NCBI GenBank assembly: GCA_963814355.1
Contig: CAWFCZ010000017.1
Span: 1-64,000, forward strand
DNA from: JADGOV01 sp963814355
GTDB lineage: Bacteria; Actinomycetota; Actinomycetes; JADGOV01
Length of the DNA: 64,000 nucleotides
Direction: 5' to 3'
The notes below the pieces were generated by a model that saw nothing but the letters and a program-made list of their open reading frames with translations, searched no databases and was not told where the DNA came from. Below are positions 34,279 to 43,786 of the stretch, one piece after another (position 1 is the stretch's first letter; each line of letters starts with the position of its first letter). A program made the position numbers and the translations under genes.

Positions 34279-37200
34279 GCGGCCAGCCGGGTAAGGGAGT
34301 CGGGTACGCAGACGAGGAGCGCCGCGGGGAACGCCAGGACATTCGTCGTCGCGTAACGGCGGCGGATGAGCTCGGTTTCGCGGGCTATCTCCTCCGGGAC
34401 GGAGGCGAGCCGGATACGCCAGGCCTCCTGATCGCGTCGGAGCTGGTCACGTTCGCCGTCCTCCCACAGCGCAAGCTGGTCGCTTTCGGGCTCGTGCAGC
34501 GCCTCCTGGATGGACAGGGCGAGCTGGTCAAGAACGCGGGTGATGCGGCGGGTCTGCTCCTCCTGCCGCTCGGCGAGCTTGCCGCGTAGGGACTGCTCGC
34601 GCTCGGCGGCGCGGGCGTCGATGGCGCTGCGGAGGCCGCCGCTGACGCGCTCCCACATGCCCGCCATGGTGTCGGCGACAGCGGGTGGGACGGGAGCTGC
34701 GGCCGGGTCGAACGCGGCCTGGAGCACCCGGTCGAGGGCGCCGACGCCGAGCCGCGCGAAGCGGCCGTCGCGGATCACGCCGCCGGCGGCGAACACCTCC
34801 TCATGGAGCCGGTGCCCGTCGGCGCCGACGAGGACCAGCCGGCTGTACGCGGCCAGCACCGGCCCCTCGGCGAGACCGTCGGGGACGCGGCAGTAGGCGA
34901 CCCGGCTAAGCGTGCTGGTCTCCCCACCCCAGACCTCGGCGCGGAGCAGACGGGTCGCCATCGCAACAAGGGGATGCCCGAGGTGGACGTACACCACGTC
35001 GCCCTCCGGTTGGCTCGCGGCAACCGCCCGGTCGAACGTGACCGGGCGGCGCTGGCCGGTGAGCCGGTGCGGCAGATCCAGCGTCACGGTCGCCCACGAG
35101 CTGGTAAGCGCGGGCACGTCCCAGCTGCCGGGGAGGGTTCCCGGTTGGAGCGGCGGCTGATGGGCAAGCGCAAGGGCGGTGCCGACGACGTGTGCCACAT
35201 TCGCCGGTCGGACCCGCAGCTCCTCGATGGACTCATCGAGCTGCGCGCGCAGCCGCTTCGCCTGTTCGCGCAGGTCAAGCTCGGCGCGGGTGAGCCGGAC
35301 GGTCGGGGCAGTGTCGATCCGATCGACGTCGAGCCCGGTGCCGCGTCCGAGCATGCGCTTCTCGACCTCGGCGGACAGGACGGCGTTGACCTTGCCGAGG
35401 TCCTCGCGGATGGTCGCGACCTTGTTCGCGACGCGGGACAGGAACTCCAGGTCGCGTTCGTAGCTGCCGGCCTCGGCATGCTCCCAGCCGGCACCAACGA
35501 AGTGCCTGACCTCGACGGTACGGGTCTGGCCGTATCGGTCGAGACGGCCGATCCGCTGCTCCAGCCGGTTGGGGTTGAACGGGATGTCGTAGTTAACGAT
35601 CCGGTGGCAGTGGAGCTGGAGGTCGATGCCCTCGCTGGCGCTGTCAGTCGCCAGCAGGATCCGGACCGGGTCGCGGTCGGGTGGGGCCTGGAACGCGTCC
35701 TTGATGCGCTCCCGGAGCGCGTCGTCCATCCCGCCGTGCAGCAGGCGCAGCCGGTCCCCGCCGAGGCCGCGGGCGTCGAGCCAGGTCTTGAGCGCCTTCT
35801 GCGTGTCGCGGTACTCGGTGAAGATGACAACGCGCTCATCGTTCCACCACCCGCCGGGCCGGCAGGTCTGGTCCAGCCAGCCGATCAGCCGTTCGGCTTT
35901 GGCGTCGGGCCGGTTTGCGTGGACGCCGGCCCACTGCCGCATCCGGGCGAGGAGTGCAAGCTCATCAGCCGACGGCTTGCTCTGCAGCCGGGCGGCCTGC
36001 CCGAGCAGGTCCTGCTCGGCCGCCTCTCGGTCCTCATCCGTCCTGTCCTCATCGGCCCGGAGCCGGGCCTCTACGAGCCACGACGGAAGCTCGTCCTCGT
36101 CGGCCCACTCATCGGCAGCAGCGCGGCGGGCGAGTGTTTCCTCGTGGACTGCGAGGGTGACGGCGAACGCGGCGGCAGAGGAGAACAGCCGCTTCTTGAG
36201 CAGCAGCGCGATCATGTCCGTCGCCTGGTGCGCGGCGGCGCCGCGGATCCGCTGGTGCCGGGCGGCTGTGTATGCGGCGAGCAGCCGATGCGCCTCCCGC
36301 TCGTCGTCGGGGTAGTCGACTTCCAGCGCCTCGGACCGGCGGCCGGCGAATCTTGGGGTGCCGTCCGGGTTGACGATGTCGGCCTTCATCCGGCGGACCA
36401 TCACCTCGTCCAGGAGGTCCTGGCGGGGCCGGACGCCGCGGGCAAAACGCTGCGGGTCCAGCAGCTCGAGCAGCGCCTCGAAGCTGTTGCGGTAGCCGTT
36501 GTGCGGGGTGGCGGACAGGAACAGTCGGTGTTCGAAGTGGGGGGCCAGCAGCCGTACCGCCTTGGTCTGCTGGCTGTCGATCGCGTACCTGCCCTTGCCG
36601 GACGGCGCGCAGTGGTGAGCCTCGTCGACGATCAGCAGCCCGAACGTGCGCGGGTACTCGGGGACGCCGCCGGGGGGCAGGACCTCGCGGAGGAGCCGCT
36701 GGGCGCGGTCGCCGCGCAGCCACGGCATACTGATGATCGTCCGGGGCCACACCCGCCATGGGTTCGCTCGAACGCCGTGGGACCGGCGAAGCTCCTTGAG
36801 CGCGTCCGAGTTCACGATCTTGAAGTCCATGCCGAACTTCTCCGCCATCTCCCGCCGCCATTTGTCGGTGAGGTCGGCGGGGCAGACGATGACGATGCGT
36901 CGGGCGCGGTGCCGCAGGACGAGTTCCTGGGCGACAAGCCCCGCCTCGACGGTCTTGCCGAGGCCGACGTCGTCGGCCACGAGCAGGTTGACGCGCGGGC
37001 TGCGGAGAGCGCGGGTGACAGGTTCAAGCTGGTAGTCCTCGATCTGGATGCCAGCGCGGAACGGGGCTTGAAGCGCGCGTACGTCGGCGCTGGCGACCGC
37101 ACCCCAGCGAACCGCATCCAGGAACGCCTGCAGCCGGGCCGGGTCGTCGGCCTCATCACCTGGGACGAGATTCGGCAACGTCGCGACGTCAAGAACCTCT

Positions 37201-37427
37201 CGTCCCGGCTCGACCTCCCAAATCACGTCGAGTTCGTCGCCGAGGCCGTGGTCCTCGACGTTGCTCAGACGCACCAGCGTGTGCCCGGCGCCTCCTCGTG
37301 CGGCAAGCACGTCCGGCGGCAGGGTTGAACCGGACACGTCCGAGACAACCCAGTGCTGCCCCCGGACGCGAACCATCTCGCCGATCTCGGGCAGCGTCGA
37401 CCGGGACGCAACATTACTGAGCGTCAT
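34275..37427 (-). CDS. drmD: DISARM SNF2-family helicase DrmD
   Basis: SNF2/Swi2 motifs: Walker A DDVGLGKTVEAGLVAQEL (about residue 154), DEAH box LLIVDEAHHCAP (about 269), motif V-VI region ATDSASEGIDLQLHCHRIVN and RLEQRIGRLDRYGQ. The ATG at 37427 (MTLSNVASRSTLPEIG) is preferred; the frame goes on to 37574 without conserved sequence. It is the first gene of the operon and the class 1 marker, together with drmMI. A promoter should lie between here and the resolvase gene at 37.6 kb, which is read in the same direction but stands apart. Confidence 0.9.
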   Translation of the reverse strand: MTLSNVASRSTLPEIGEMVRVRGQHWVVSDVSGSTLPPDVLAARGGAGHTLVRLSNVEDHGLGDELDVIWEVEPGREVLDVATLPNLVPGDEADDPARLQAFLDAVRWGAVASADVRALQAPFRAGIQIEDYQLEPVTRALRSPRVNLLVADDVGLGKTVEAGLVAQELVLRHRARRIVIVCPADLTDKWRREMAEKFGMDFKIVNSDALKELRRSHGVRANPWRVWPRTIISMPWLRGDRAQRLLREVLPPGGVPEYPRTFGLLIVDEAHHCAPSGKGRYAIDSQQTKAVRLLAPHFEHRLFLSATPHNGYRNSFEALLELLDPQRFARGVRPRQDLLDEVMVRRMKADIVNPDGTPRFAGRRSEALEVDYPDDEREAHRLLAAYTAARHQRIRGAAAHQATDMIALLLKKRLFSSAAAFAVTLAVHEETLARRAAADEWADEDELPSWLVEARLRADEDRTDEDREAAEQDLLGQAARLQSKPSADELALLARMRQWAGVHANRPDAKAERLIGWLDQTCRPGGWWNDERVVIFTEYRDTQKALKTWLDARGLGGDRLRLLHGGMDDALRERIKDAFQAPPDRDPVRILLATDSASEGIDLQLHCHRIVNYDIPFNPNRLEQRIGRLDRYGQTRTVEVRHFVGAGWEHAEAGSYERDLEFLSRVANKVATIREDLGKVNAVLSAEVEKRMLGRGTGLDVDRIDTAPTVRLTRAELDLREQAKRLRAQLDESIEELRVRPANVAHVVGTALALAHQPPLQPGTLPGSWDVPALTSSWATVTLDLPHRLTGQRRPVTFDRAVAASQPEGDVVYVHLGHPLVAMATRLLRAEVWGGETSTLSRVAYCRVPDGLAEGPVLAAYSRLVLVGADGHRLHEEVFAAGGVIRDGRFARLGVGALDRVLQAAFDPAAAPVPPAVADTMAGMWERVSGGLRSAIDARAAEREQSLRGKLAERQEEQTRRITRVLDQLALSIQEALHEPESDQLALWEDGERDQLRRDQEAWRIRLASVPEEIARETELIRRRYATTNVLAFPAALLVCVPDSLTRLAA

Positions 37428-37623
37428 CCGTCGCCCTGCCTGACGCGCCTGTGCGCTTCCCCACTTCCACTCCTGGGATGTCGCGTAGAAACCCAGTACC
37501 ACGCTATGACGGCGAGTCAACAAGTGACTACTCGTCGACAGCGTCGCCGCGGTGATTCGACGAAGGTCTGCCAACTACTCACCAAGCAAGGCCTCCCCGT
37601 AACCTACTGGTGAGGTTGCGTAA

Positions 37624-38316
37624 TCAACCGTCGTCCGTTCCCCGTGGGGACCAGCCCGACGGTGACCGATAGGTGATCTCCGGAGGCAGACCGGCTCCAG
37701 GTGGCGCCAGCTTGGCGGTCAGCTTTGCGGTGGTGAGCGCGCCCGGTCGGCTGCCTACGGTGTTCTGGTCCAGGTGGCCGTAGACGGTGGTGCGGGGCAC
37801 GCCGAAGATGTCGGCGATCTGCTGGACGGTGTGCTCGCCACCGTCGTAGAGCTGTTGGGCGAGGGTGGCCTGCTGGGGTGTGAGCTTGCGGCGGCGGCCG
37901 CCGCGGCGGCCGTGGGCGCGGGCTGCTTGCAGGCCGTCGTGGGTGTTGGCCACGATCAGCTCACGTTGGAGTTCGGCGAGTACCGAGAGCATGCCGAACA
38001 TGGCGCGGCCTTCGGCGGTGGCGGTGTCGATGCCTTGGTCGATGACGTGCAGTTCGACGCCGCGTTCGCGCAGCTCGGCGCCGAGGGTCACCAGGTGCAG
38101 CACGGAGCGGCCGAGCCGGTCCAGGCGGGTGATCTTGAGGGTGTCGCCGCCGCGGAGCAGCTTGAGGGCCAGGTCGAGCTGGGACCGGCTGGCTTTGGCG
38201 CCGCTGGCGGTATCGAGGTGGATGTTGTCCCGCGCGACGCCGGCCCGCAGCAGGGCGTCGATCTGGTGGTCGGGGTTCTGGTCGGTGGCGGAGACCCGCG
38301 CGTAGCCGAACAGCAT
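37624..38316 (-). CDS. Serine recombinase/resolvase
   Basis: The N-terminus MLFGYARVSATDQNPDHQID holds the catalytic Ser in the ARVS motif. LDRLGRSVLHLVTLGAEL is the conserved resolvase helix with its active-site Arg residues, and TVQQIADIFGVPRTTVYGHL is the C-terminal helix-turn-helix. The 230-residue length is that of a Tn3-type resolvase with a short extra tail. ATG 38316 is followed upstream by a res-like region and then a decayed Tn3 transposase, so this is the resolvase of that transposon. The frame is open further but adds unconserved sequence. Confidence 0.85.
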   Translation of the reverse strand: MLFGYARVSATDQNPDHQIDALLRAGVARDNIHLDTASGAKASRSQLDLALKLLRGGDTLKITRLDRLGRSVLHLVTLGAELRERGVELHVIDQGIDTATAEGRAMFGMLSVLAELQRELIVANTHDGLQAARAHGRRGGRRRKLTPQQATLAQQLYDGGEHTVQQIADIFGVPRTTVYGHLDQNTVGSRPGALTTAKLTAKLAPPGAGLPPEITYRSPSGWSPRGTDDG

Positions 38317-38329
38317 CCGTCGACGATAC

Positions 38330-38450
38330 GTTCGCCCGAGGTTTGTCGACGTTGTTTCCCGACATGGCTTGTCGACGGTAGTGGCCTGGGTGAACGCCGC
38401 GATTGCCGACGGGTGTCGGCAATCGCTCGTTTGTCGACACTGGTGGGGTG
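38330..38450. promoter_or_regulatory. res-like site of the decayed Tn3 element
   Basis: TTGTCGAC occurs three times (near 38343, 38370 and 38430), with GCCGAC/GTCGGC inverted pieces between. It lies between resolvase and transposase genes, the usual place for the resolution site and shared promoters. Confidence 0.55.
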
Positions 38451-41449
38451 TTAGCCCGCCGGAGGAGTACCGCCGGCGCCGAGGGTGAGCCGGGCGGTCA
38501 TGTCCAGGCGAACCTCGCCGTAGGGCAGGACATGGGTCCAGAACAACGGGGTCAGGCCGCGCTGGTCCTCGGCGTTGAGCACGGCGGCCCAGTCGGGGTC
38601 GGCGAGCACGTCTTGGAGCATGAGGGTGTTCACGTAGACCAGGGCGGCCTGCAGGATCCGCAGGCACAGCACGGCTGTCTCCTGCTCGTCGCGGCGGTTG
38701 GTGGCGATGTCGCCGCCCTTGCCGTAGAAGATCACGCTGTTGGCGCGGTTCCAGGACTCCACGCCGTTCAGGCCCTCGTTGATCTCCCGCTGCAGGTCCC
38801 TCGTGCGCAGGTAGCGGGCGACGAAGATGGTCTTCTGCGCGCGGCCGACTTCGAGCATCGCCTGGTAGGTGGGGTGGGTGGCGTTGCGGGTGAAGCGGCG
38901 CAGGATCGCCTCGGTGGAGGCGGTGCCGGTGCGGATCGCGGTGGCGTATCTGATCATCTGGTCGTACTGCTGGGCGATCAGCTCCCATCGGATCGGCCGG
39001 GTCAGCGCCGGCGCCAGGGCGGGGTAGGCGTCCGGTTCGCCGGCGGCCGGCCGATACAGCTTGACCTTGTTGATCCGCTTGATCCGCGGCAGCAGGTCGA
39101 AGCCGAGCAGCCTGGTGATGCCGAACCCGATCTCGGACTGGCCGTGCGAGTCGACGTAGTTGGCCTCCACGCTCATCGAAGTGCCGTGCCGGATCGCGCC
39201 TTCGACCATCGCGTGTACCTGGATGCCGAGCAGGTCAGGTGCTGGGAGTGCACCACCACCGAGCCACGTTCGACGTGCCAGTAGATCAGCACCCCGCGGC
39301 CGCCGTAGCGCGAGTGCCACTCGGTGAAGATGTTCTGGTCGAACGCGCCGAAGTGAGTGGAGTCCGAGGCGACCGCGGTCGACCCGGCGCCCCAGATGGC
39401 CTGCTGCCGGGCGGTGAAGGTGGCGTTCGCGATCTCGATGGCGATGGCGCGGGCCGCTTGGGCGGTCAGGTACCGGCGGCGCACGTAGCGGATCTCGTCC
39501 TCGGAGTGGCTGTGCTGGCCGGCCGCGACGGCCCGCAACCCGGTGTTGGTGCCGTAGCCGTAGATCGCCAGCATCAACCGCTCGGCCAGGTCCTCTGGGC
39601 TGATCGTGCCGCGGCCGGCGACCGAGGTGACCACGCTCAGGCAGCCTGTGCGCAGCACCGCCTCCTTGAGCATGTCGATCAGCGGCACCATGCCCCAGCG
39701 CCGGCCTACCTCGGCCTTAAGGCGGCGCAGGTTGCGCGGCTCGGGTGCGGCCTCGATCGGTGCGAGCTTGATCGCTCCAGCGGGCCGATCGGCGACCTGC
39801 AACCAGTCCGCCGCGGGCAGCGCGTCGTGCAGCGCCGCGAGCTCGGCGCGCATCTCCTCACGCAGCGGGTCGACGAACGCCGCGGCGTCCAGCGGCTTGG
39901 ACAGTTCCCGATAGTGCTCGTGCCGGCGTTCCTCGAAGTCGGCCGGCAGGTCCTCGTCCGGGTTACGCGCAGCGCTCCGCACCGACCACCCAGATTTCCT
40001 TGCAGCGCAGCCGGCCGCGCAGCTCCCGGAACGTGCACACCTCGTAGGCCATGCGCACGGTGCGGCGGCGGCCGCGCTTGTCGACCTTGCGCACCAGCGG
40101 CTCCCAGTCCCCGCGCAGACCCGGGTGAGCGGGGACGTGCTCACCGGCCGGGTAGTACGACAGGTTTCCCGCCGCGGCGTACCGGCTGACCTGTTCCAAG
40201 GCCTCGATCACCGGCCGGTGTGTGTTGCTGGACCGGAACTGGAGCACCTCGAGCAGCCGGATCAGCCCGCGCCGGTAGTGGTTGGTGTAGGAGGCGCGCA
40301 GTGTGGTCGCCACCGTTGTCCGGTACACCGGACCCTTCGTCCGGTACTCGTGTACCAGCTCCCGCAGCGTCGCCTCCCCGCCGGCGATCGCCGGGTACAC
40401 CACCCGGCGCACCTTCTCCTCCGGTGCCGCGAGCTAGGCCTCGGCGATCGAGAACAGGATGTTCTCCTTGTCGGTCACCTTCTTGAAGGCGTTGATCAGC
40501 TCTGCGGTGACCTTCTTCTCTGCGCGGGCGTTGATCCGGTGCACCGTGGCGATCAACAGCTCCACCAGCGTGTCGGTGATCTCCCGCTCCCGGATGTGCA
40601 GCAACGCCGCCAGCAGCGTGAGCGTCTTGGCCGGGTTCGGATGCGCTCGCAGGTGCGACGGGGACTCCACCGCAGCCTGGGCCCGCCAGCCGGCCAGCAC
40701 CCTCGGCCCACATCGGCGAACACCTCAGCCGGCACGGCGACCGCCCGCACCGCGAGCAGCTTATCGATCTCGGTGAGCATGCTCTCCAAGCTCACGTTGC
40801 CCGGATCGGTCTTGATCAGCGCCAGCACCGAGGGACCTCCACCGATCCCGGCCCGGCCCTCGTCGTCCTCGCCGGCGGCGATCAGCGTTACCAGCCGAGT
40901 CGCCACCTCTGGCGGCAGCCGGCTGGTCACCCCCGCGAACAGCGTCTCCTCGCCTTGGTACAGCGCCGAGGCCAGGATCCGCTCGACCCGGGTCCGACCC
41001 GGCGGCTCGATCCGCTCTTCCCAGCAGCGGGCCAACAGCTCTACGCGGACCTGATCCGGGCGCCGCTCGGCCTGCGCGACGTGCTCGGCCAGCCACGCGG
41101 TCAGCTTCTCCGCATCCGCGACGGAGCATTCCCGGAAACCCAGCGACCCACGGATCTCCGACCGGTGTGCCTTGATCTGCCGGCCCGACCAGTCATAGAA
41201 ACCGAGCTCAGCCCCCGCCACCCCCACCTGTTTGGCGACGAACTCGACGACTTCATCCGCCAGCTCCCCACGACCAGCCGGGAACCGACCCCTGTGGGTG
41301 AAGAACTTCAGCAACAGCGCGAAACCCAGCCGGGTCGGACCCGACTTGTTGCGCAGTCGCGCCACCTCGTCCGGCAGAAGCGTGAAGTGCTCGACGAGCT
41401 CGTCCAGCTCCAACCGACGCGCCACGCAGCCCCTCCGGCGGGTGATCAC
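38451..41449 (-). pseudogene. Tn3-family transposase, broken by frameshifts and a stop codon
   Basis: The N-terminal part (LDELVEHFTLLPDEVARLRN and GPTRLGFALLLKFFTHRGRF) starts near 41449. After about 40715 the sequence moves to another frame (TLLAALLHIREREITDTLVE), meets a TAG at 40434, and resumes in the same frame (RRVVYPAIAGGEATLRELVH). Two more frame changes follow near 39965 and 39225, the latter leading into VHAMVEGAIRHGTSMSVEAN and the C-terminus GITRLLGFDLLPRIK. Three frame changes and one nonsense codon show that the transposase is dead. It was about 1000 residues, normal for the family. No terminal inverted repeats were found at its edges. Confidence 0.85.
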
Positions 41450-41564
41450 GCCAAGACCCGGCCCGGACGTTATCGGTGATCACCTACGGTGGGGCGGGAG
41501 AACGACAGCCCAAGTTACTCGCCGGTCACTTCGCCCCTGGTGACGAGCTCCTTACCGGCACCCC

Positions 41565-41660
41565 TACTACCGCAGGCGCAACCAATTCGGCGGGTTGACC
41601 GCTGACGACGCTAAACGGCTCAAGGACCTTCGAGTCGAATTATCCCGCGTAAGCCGGCGT
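41565..41660 (+). pseudogene. IS3-family OrfA remnant
   Basis: A short stretch reads YRRRNQFGGLTADDAKRLKD in one frame, matching the common IS3 OrfA pattern RWRNQYGG..ADDAKRLKEL. It has no start and quickly loses homology. It is a scar of an insertion sequence beside the decayed Tn3 element. Confidence 0.6.
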
Positions 41661-41681
41661 GAGTTGCATCTGACGAGAGGA
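41638..41681 (+). repeat. Imperfect direct repeat, left copy
   Basis: This segment contains TTATCCCGCGT, then GGCGTGAGTTGCATCTG and ACGAGAG. A similar segment with the same order lies at 47616-47659. Together they flank the less GC-rich cassette of surface and membrane genes. They may be insertion-sequence ends or attachment-type sites. Confidence 0.5.
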
Positions 41682-42010
41682 CTCGCTTCACGGCGCGCCT
41701 GCGGGACGCCCGCGTGCGCCGTGGCGTCCTGCAGGACCAGGTGCAGCGGCGCTAGCCGTTCCCCGATGTGTCGTACAGCTTCGGCGTGCAGCTCGAGCTT
41801 TCCTGCGCTCGGAACGCTTGGCCACGGTCTTTGGGTACGTTGGGGAGAGTGGTGACGGCTCACCCCCGAGGGGTTAGCCGCGCCCTCGCTCACCCCGAGG
41901 CCCATGGCCATCTAAGGCGATGCCATGGCAGCGAAGGCAACTGCCAACAACGGCGCTCAATAGGCAACAGGTCCTCCCGCTCACGCGAGAGAGCCGGGAG
42001 TCCTTGCCAC
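41682..42010. other. Intergenic, no gene seen
   Basis: Beyond the repeat no gene was recognised. The segment ends at the stop of the 162-bp repeat protein gene on the minus strand. Confidence 0.35.
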
Positions 42011-43750
42011 CTATCCCGCTATTACATCCGTCGCTTGTGGGCCCTGGTCATCCCCGATCAGGTTTTTCGTATATCGCTGGCAATCCACGCGGGTTGGATC
42101 ATCCGCACCAGCCGCGGGGTCCACGGCTACAACGGTATACACATGTGAGGACTGGAGGTCGACGACATATGGACGGCATCCCGCGCAGGGACAACCGCCG
42201 CCTCCAACAGCCCACTGAGAGTCCAGGGTGGCGACCTTAAGCCAGCCCGAGCCGACGCTCCAGTCGTTTACCCAGATTGACAGTGGCCGCGCATCTATGC
42301 AGTTATACAGAGCTAGAGATCGGAGGCCCTTAATCGGAGCGACGGGCTCTACCCGGAAGCTCACCAAGGAGCCGGCCTGGATCAATGCGCCGGCAGCTGG
42401 ATCCTGCGATATCACATTCAGGTAGTCCGGACGAAGCTCGCTGCTCAGGTTCCAAACGAAGCCTGGCTTGAGGCTCGCCTGATCTAGCGCTTTGAAGGCT
42501 GCGGCTTCAGTGAGCCCCTGGAGCGACGGGACTTGCGTCATTGCGGGGGGAGGTTGCGGAGGTGGCGGAGGTGGCGCATATATCCGCGTCCAGGAGCCGG
42601 CCTGTAGGTCGAACTGCCACCATTCCGCTCCCATTCTGTTTAGCATGATAACGACGTTGAGACCGGCGCCTCCCAGATCGACCGGGAACACGACGTGGAA
42701 GCTATCAAGGAGGTCCCCTAGCCCACCGGTATTCGACGGGTTGGTCCAGTTGATCCCATCGGGCACGAAGTCGCCGAGCCACCAATTCCCGTCCCCGTTG
42801 TAATACATCAGCACCTGGGCGACGTCAGGGCGAGTGAAGTTCCCTACCCAGATGCCGTGGTTCCCATCAAGAATATTCCCGAAGCCGGGGGTCGTGGAAG
42901 GATTCGTCCAGTTGATCCCATCGGGCACGAAGTCGCCGAGCCACCAATTCCCGTCCCCGTTGTAATACATCAGCACCTGGGCGACGTCAGGGCGAGTGAA
43001 GTTCCCTACCCAGATGCCGTGGTTCCCATCAAGAATATTCCCGAAGCCGGGGGTCGTGGAAGGATTCGTCCAGTTGATCCCATCGGGCACGAAGTCGCCG
43101 AGCCACCAATTCCCGTCCCCGTTGTAATACATCAGCACCTGGGCGACGTCAGGGCGAGTGAAGTTCCCTACCCAGATGCCGTGGTTCCCATCAAGAATAT
43201 TCCCGAAGCCGCCCGTGTTGGACACGGGAGCCCATGCGAGCGCATCTGGACTGCTTAGGTCGCCGAGCCACCAATTACTGTCGCCAGCATGATGCATCAG
43301 GATTTGGGCTCGCTCCGACGTTGTGAAGGGCGCCGACCACAGTGCATGCGCGCCGTCAGTTAAATTGCCGAAGCCAGAGGTGTCAGCGACAAGCGCGAAG
43401 CTTGTCATTCCTTGAGAGCCTACGGTCGCGAGCCACCAGTGACCGTCCAAGCCAAAGTGCATGAGTAGCTGCCACGCCTGACCCGCGTTGAACTTTCCAA
43501 GGTAAAGGAAGTGCTGGTCATCGGTAAGCCAGCCAAGGCCGCCCGTGGCACCGATCTCACGCCACTGGAGTTGGTTATCGGCGCCCCCTGCTTCCCTGCG
43601 TGAGAACCATGTCCATTTTCCGTTCTCACTTGCTACGAGGATCCCCCCGGGTTGGTCACCGTCAGTTGGCACTGGCCAAAACGACGGGGCACCGTGCGCG
43701 GACGGGACGGTAACCCTGGGAACCGTTAGTCTACGCAATTCGTCTCCCAC
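42011..43750 (-). CDS. Repeat protein (beta-propeller-like) with PASTA-like domain
   Basis: The first 370 residues contain repeats of about 54 residues with GFGNILDGNHGIWVGNF and QVLMYYNGDGNWWLGDF, resembling FG-GAP/VCBS-type propeller blades. A Pro-rich linker (PPPPPPQPPP) leads to a PASTA-like domain (VPSLQGLTEAAAFKALDQAS ... SQDPAAGALIQAGSLVSFRV). The last part holds four Cys (GGGGCPCAGCRP). No signal peptide is apparent from GTG 43750, so export is uncertain. It is followed by a membrane protein gene upstream in the same strand. Three of the repeats are almost identical at DNA level. The ligand is unknown. Confidence 0.55.
   Translation of the reverse strand: MGDELRRLTVPRVTVPSAHGAPSFWPVPTDGDQPGGILVASENGKWTWFSRREAGGADNQLQWREIGATGGLGWLTDDQHFLYLGKFNAGQAWQLLMHFGLDGHWWLATVGSQGMTSFALVADTSGFGNLTDGAHALWSAPFTTSERAQILMHHAGDSNWWLGDLSSPDALAWAPVSNTGGFGNILDGNHGIWVGNFTRPDVAQVLMYYNGDGNWWLGDFVPDGINWTNPSTTPGFGNILDGNHGIWVGNFTRPDVAQVLMYYNGDGNWWLGDFVPDGINWTNPSTTPGFGNILDGNHGIWVGNFTRPDVAQVLMYYNGDGNWWLGDFVPDGINWTNPSNTGGLGDLLDSFHVVFPVDLGGAGLNVVIMLNRMGAEWWQFDLQAGSWTRIYAPPPPPPQPPPAMTQVPSLQGLTEAAAFKALDQASLKPGFVWNLSSELRPDYLNVISQDPAAGALIQAGSLVSFRVEPVAPIKGLRSLALYNCIDARPLSIWVNDWSVGSGWLKVATLDSQWAVGGGGCPCAGCRPYVVDLQSSHVYTVVAVDPAAGADDPTRVDCQRYTKNLIGDDQGPQATDVIAG
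42746..43211 (-). repeat. Three near-identical 162-bp tandem repeats
   Basis: The segment GATCCCATCGGGCACGAAGT recurs at 42752, 42914 and 43076, an exact 162-bp period (54 residues). The nucleotide sequence is virtually unchanged between copies, so the array expanded recently or is kept uniform by recombination. Confidence 0.9.
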
Positions 43751-43786
43751 CCTTCTAAGGCCATCCTCGATTAGTTCCGACGCCGG

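Noticed and set aside
34803..37328. Long plus-strand frame opposite drmD
   Set aside because: It is an antisense shadow of a strongly conserved helicase gene and has no motifs of its own.
42746..43211. Array of regulatory iterons
   Set aside because: The 162-bp period equals 54 codons and lies inside an open frame with propeller-like repeats.
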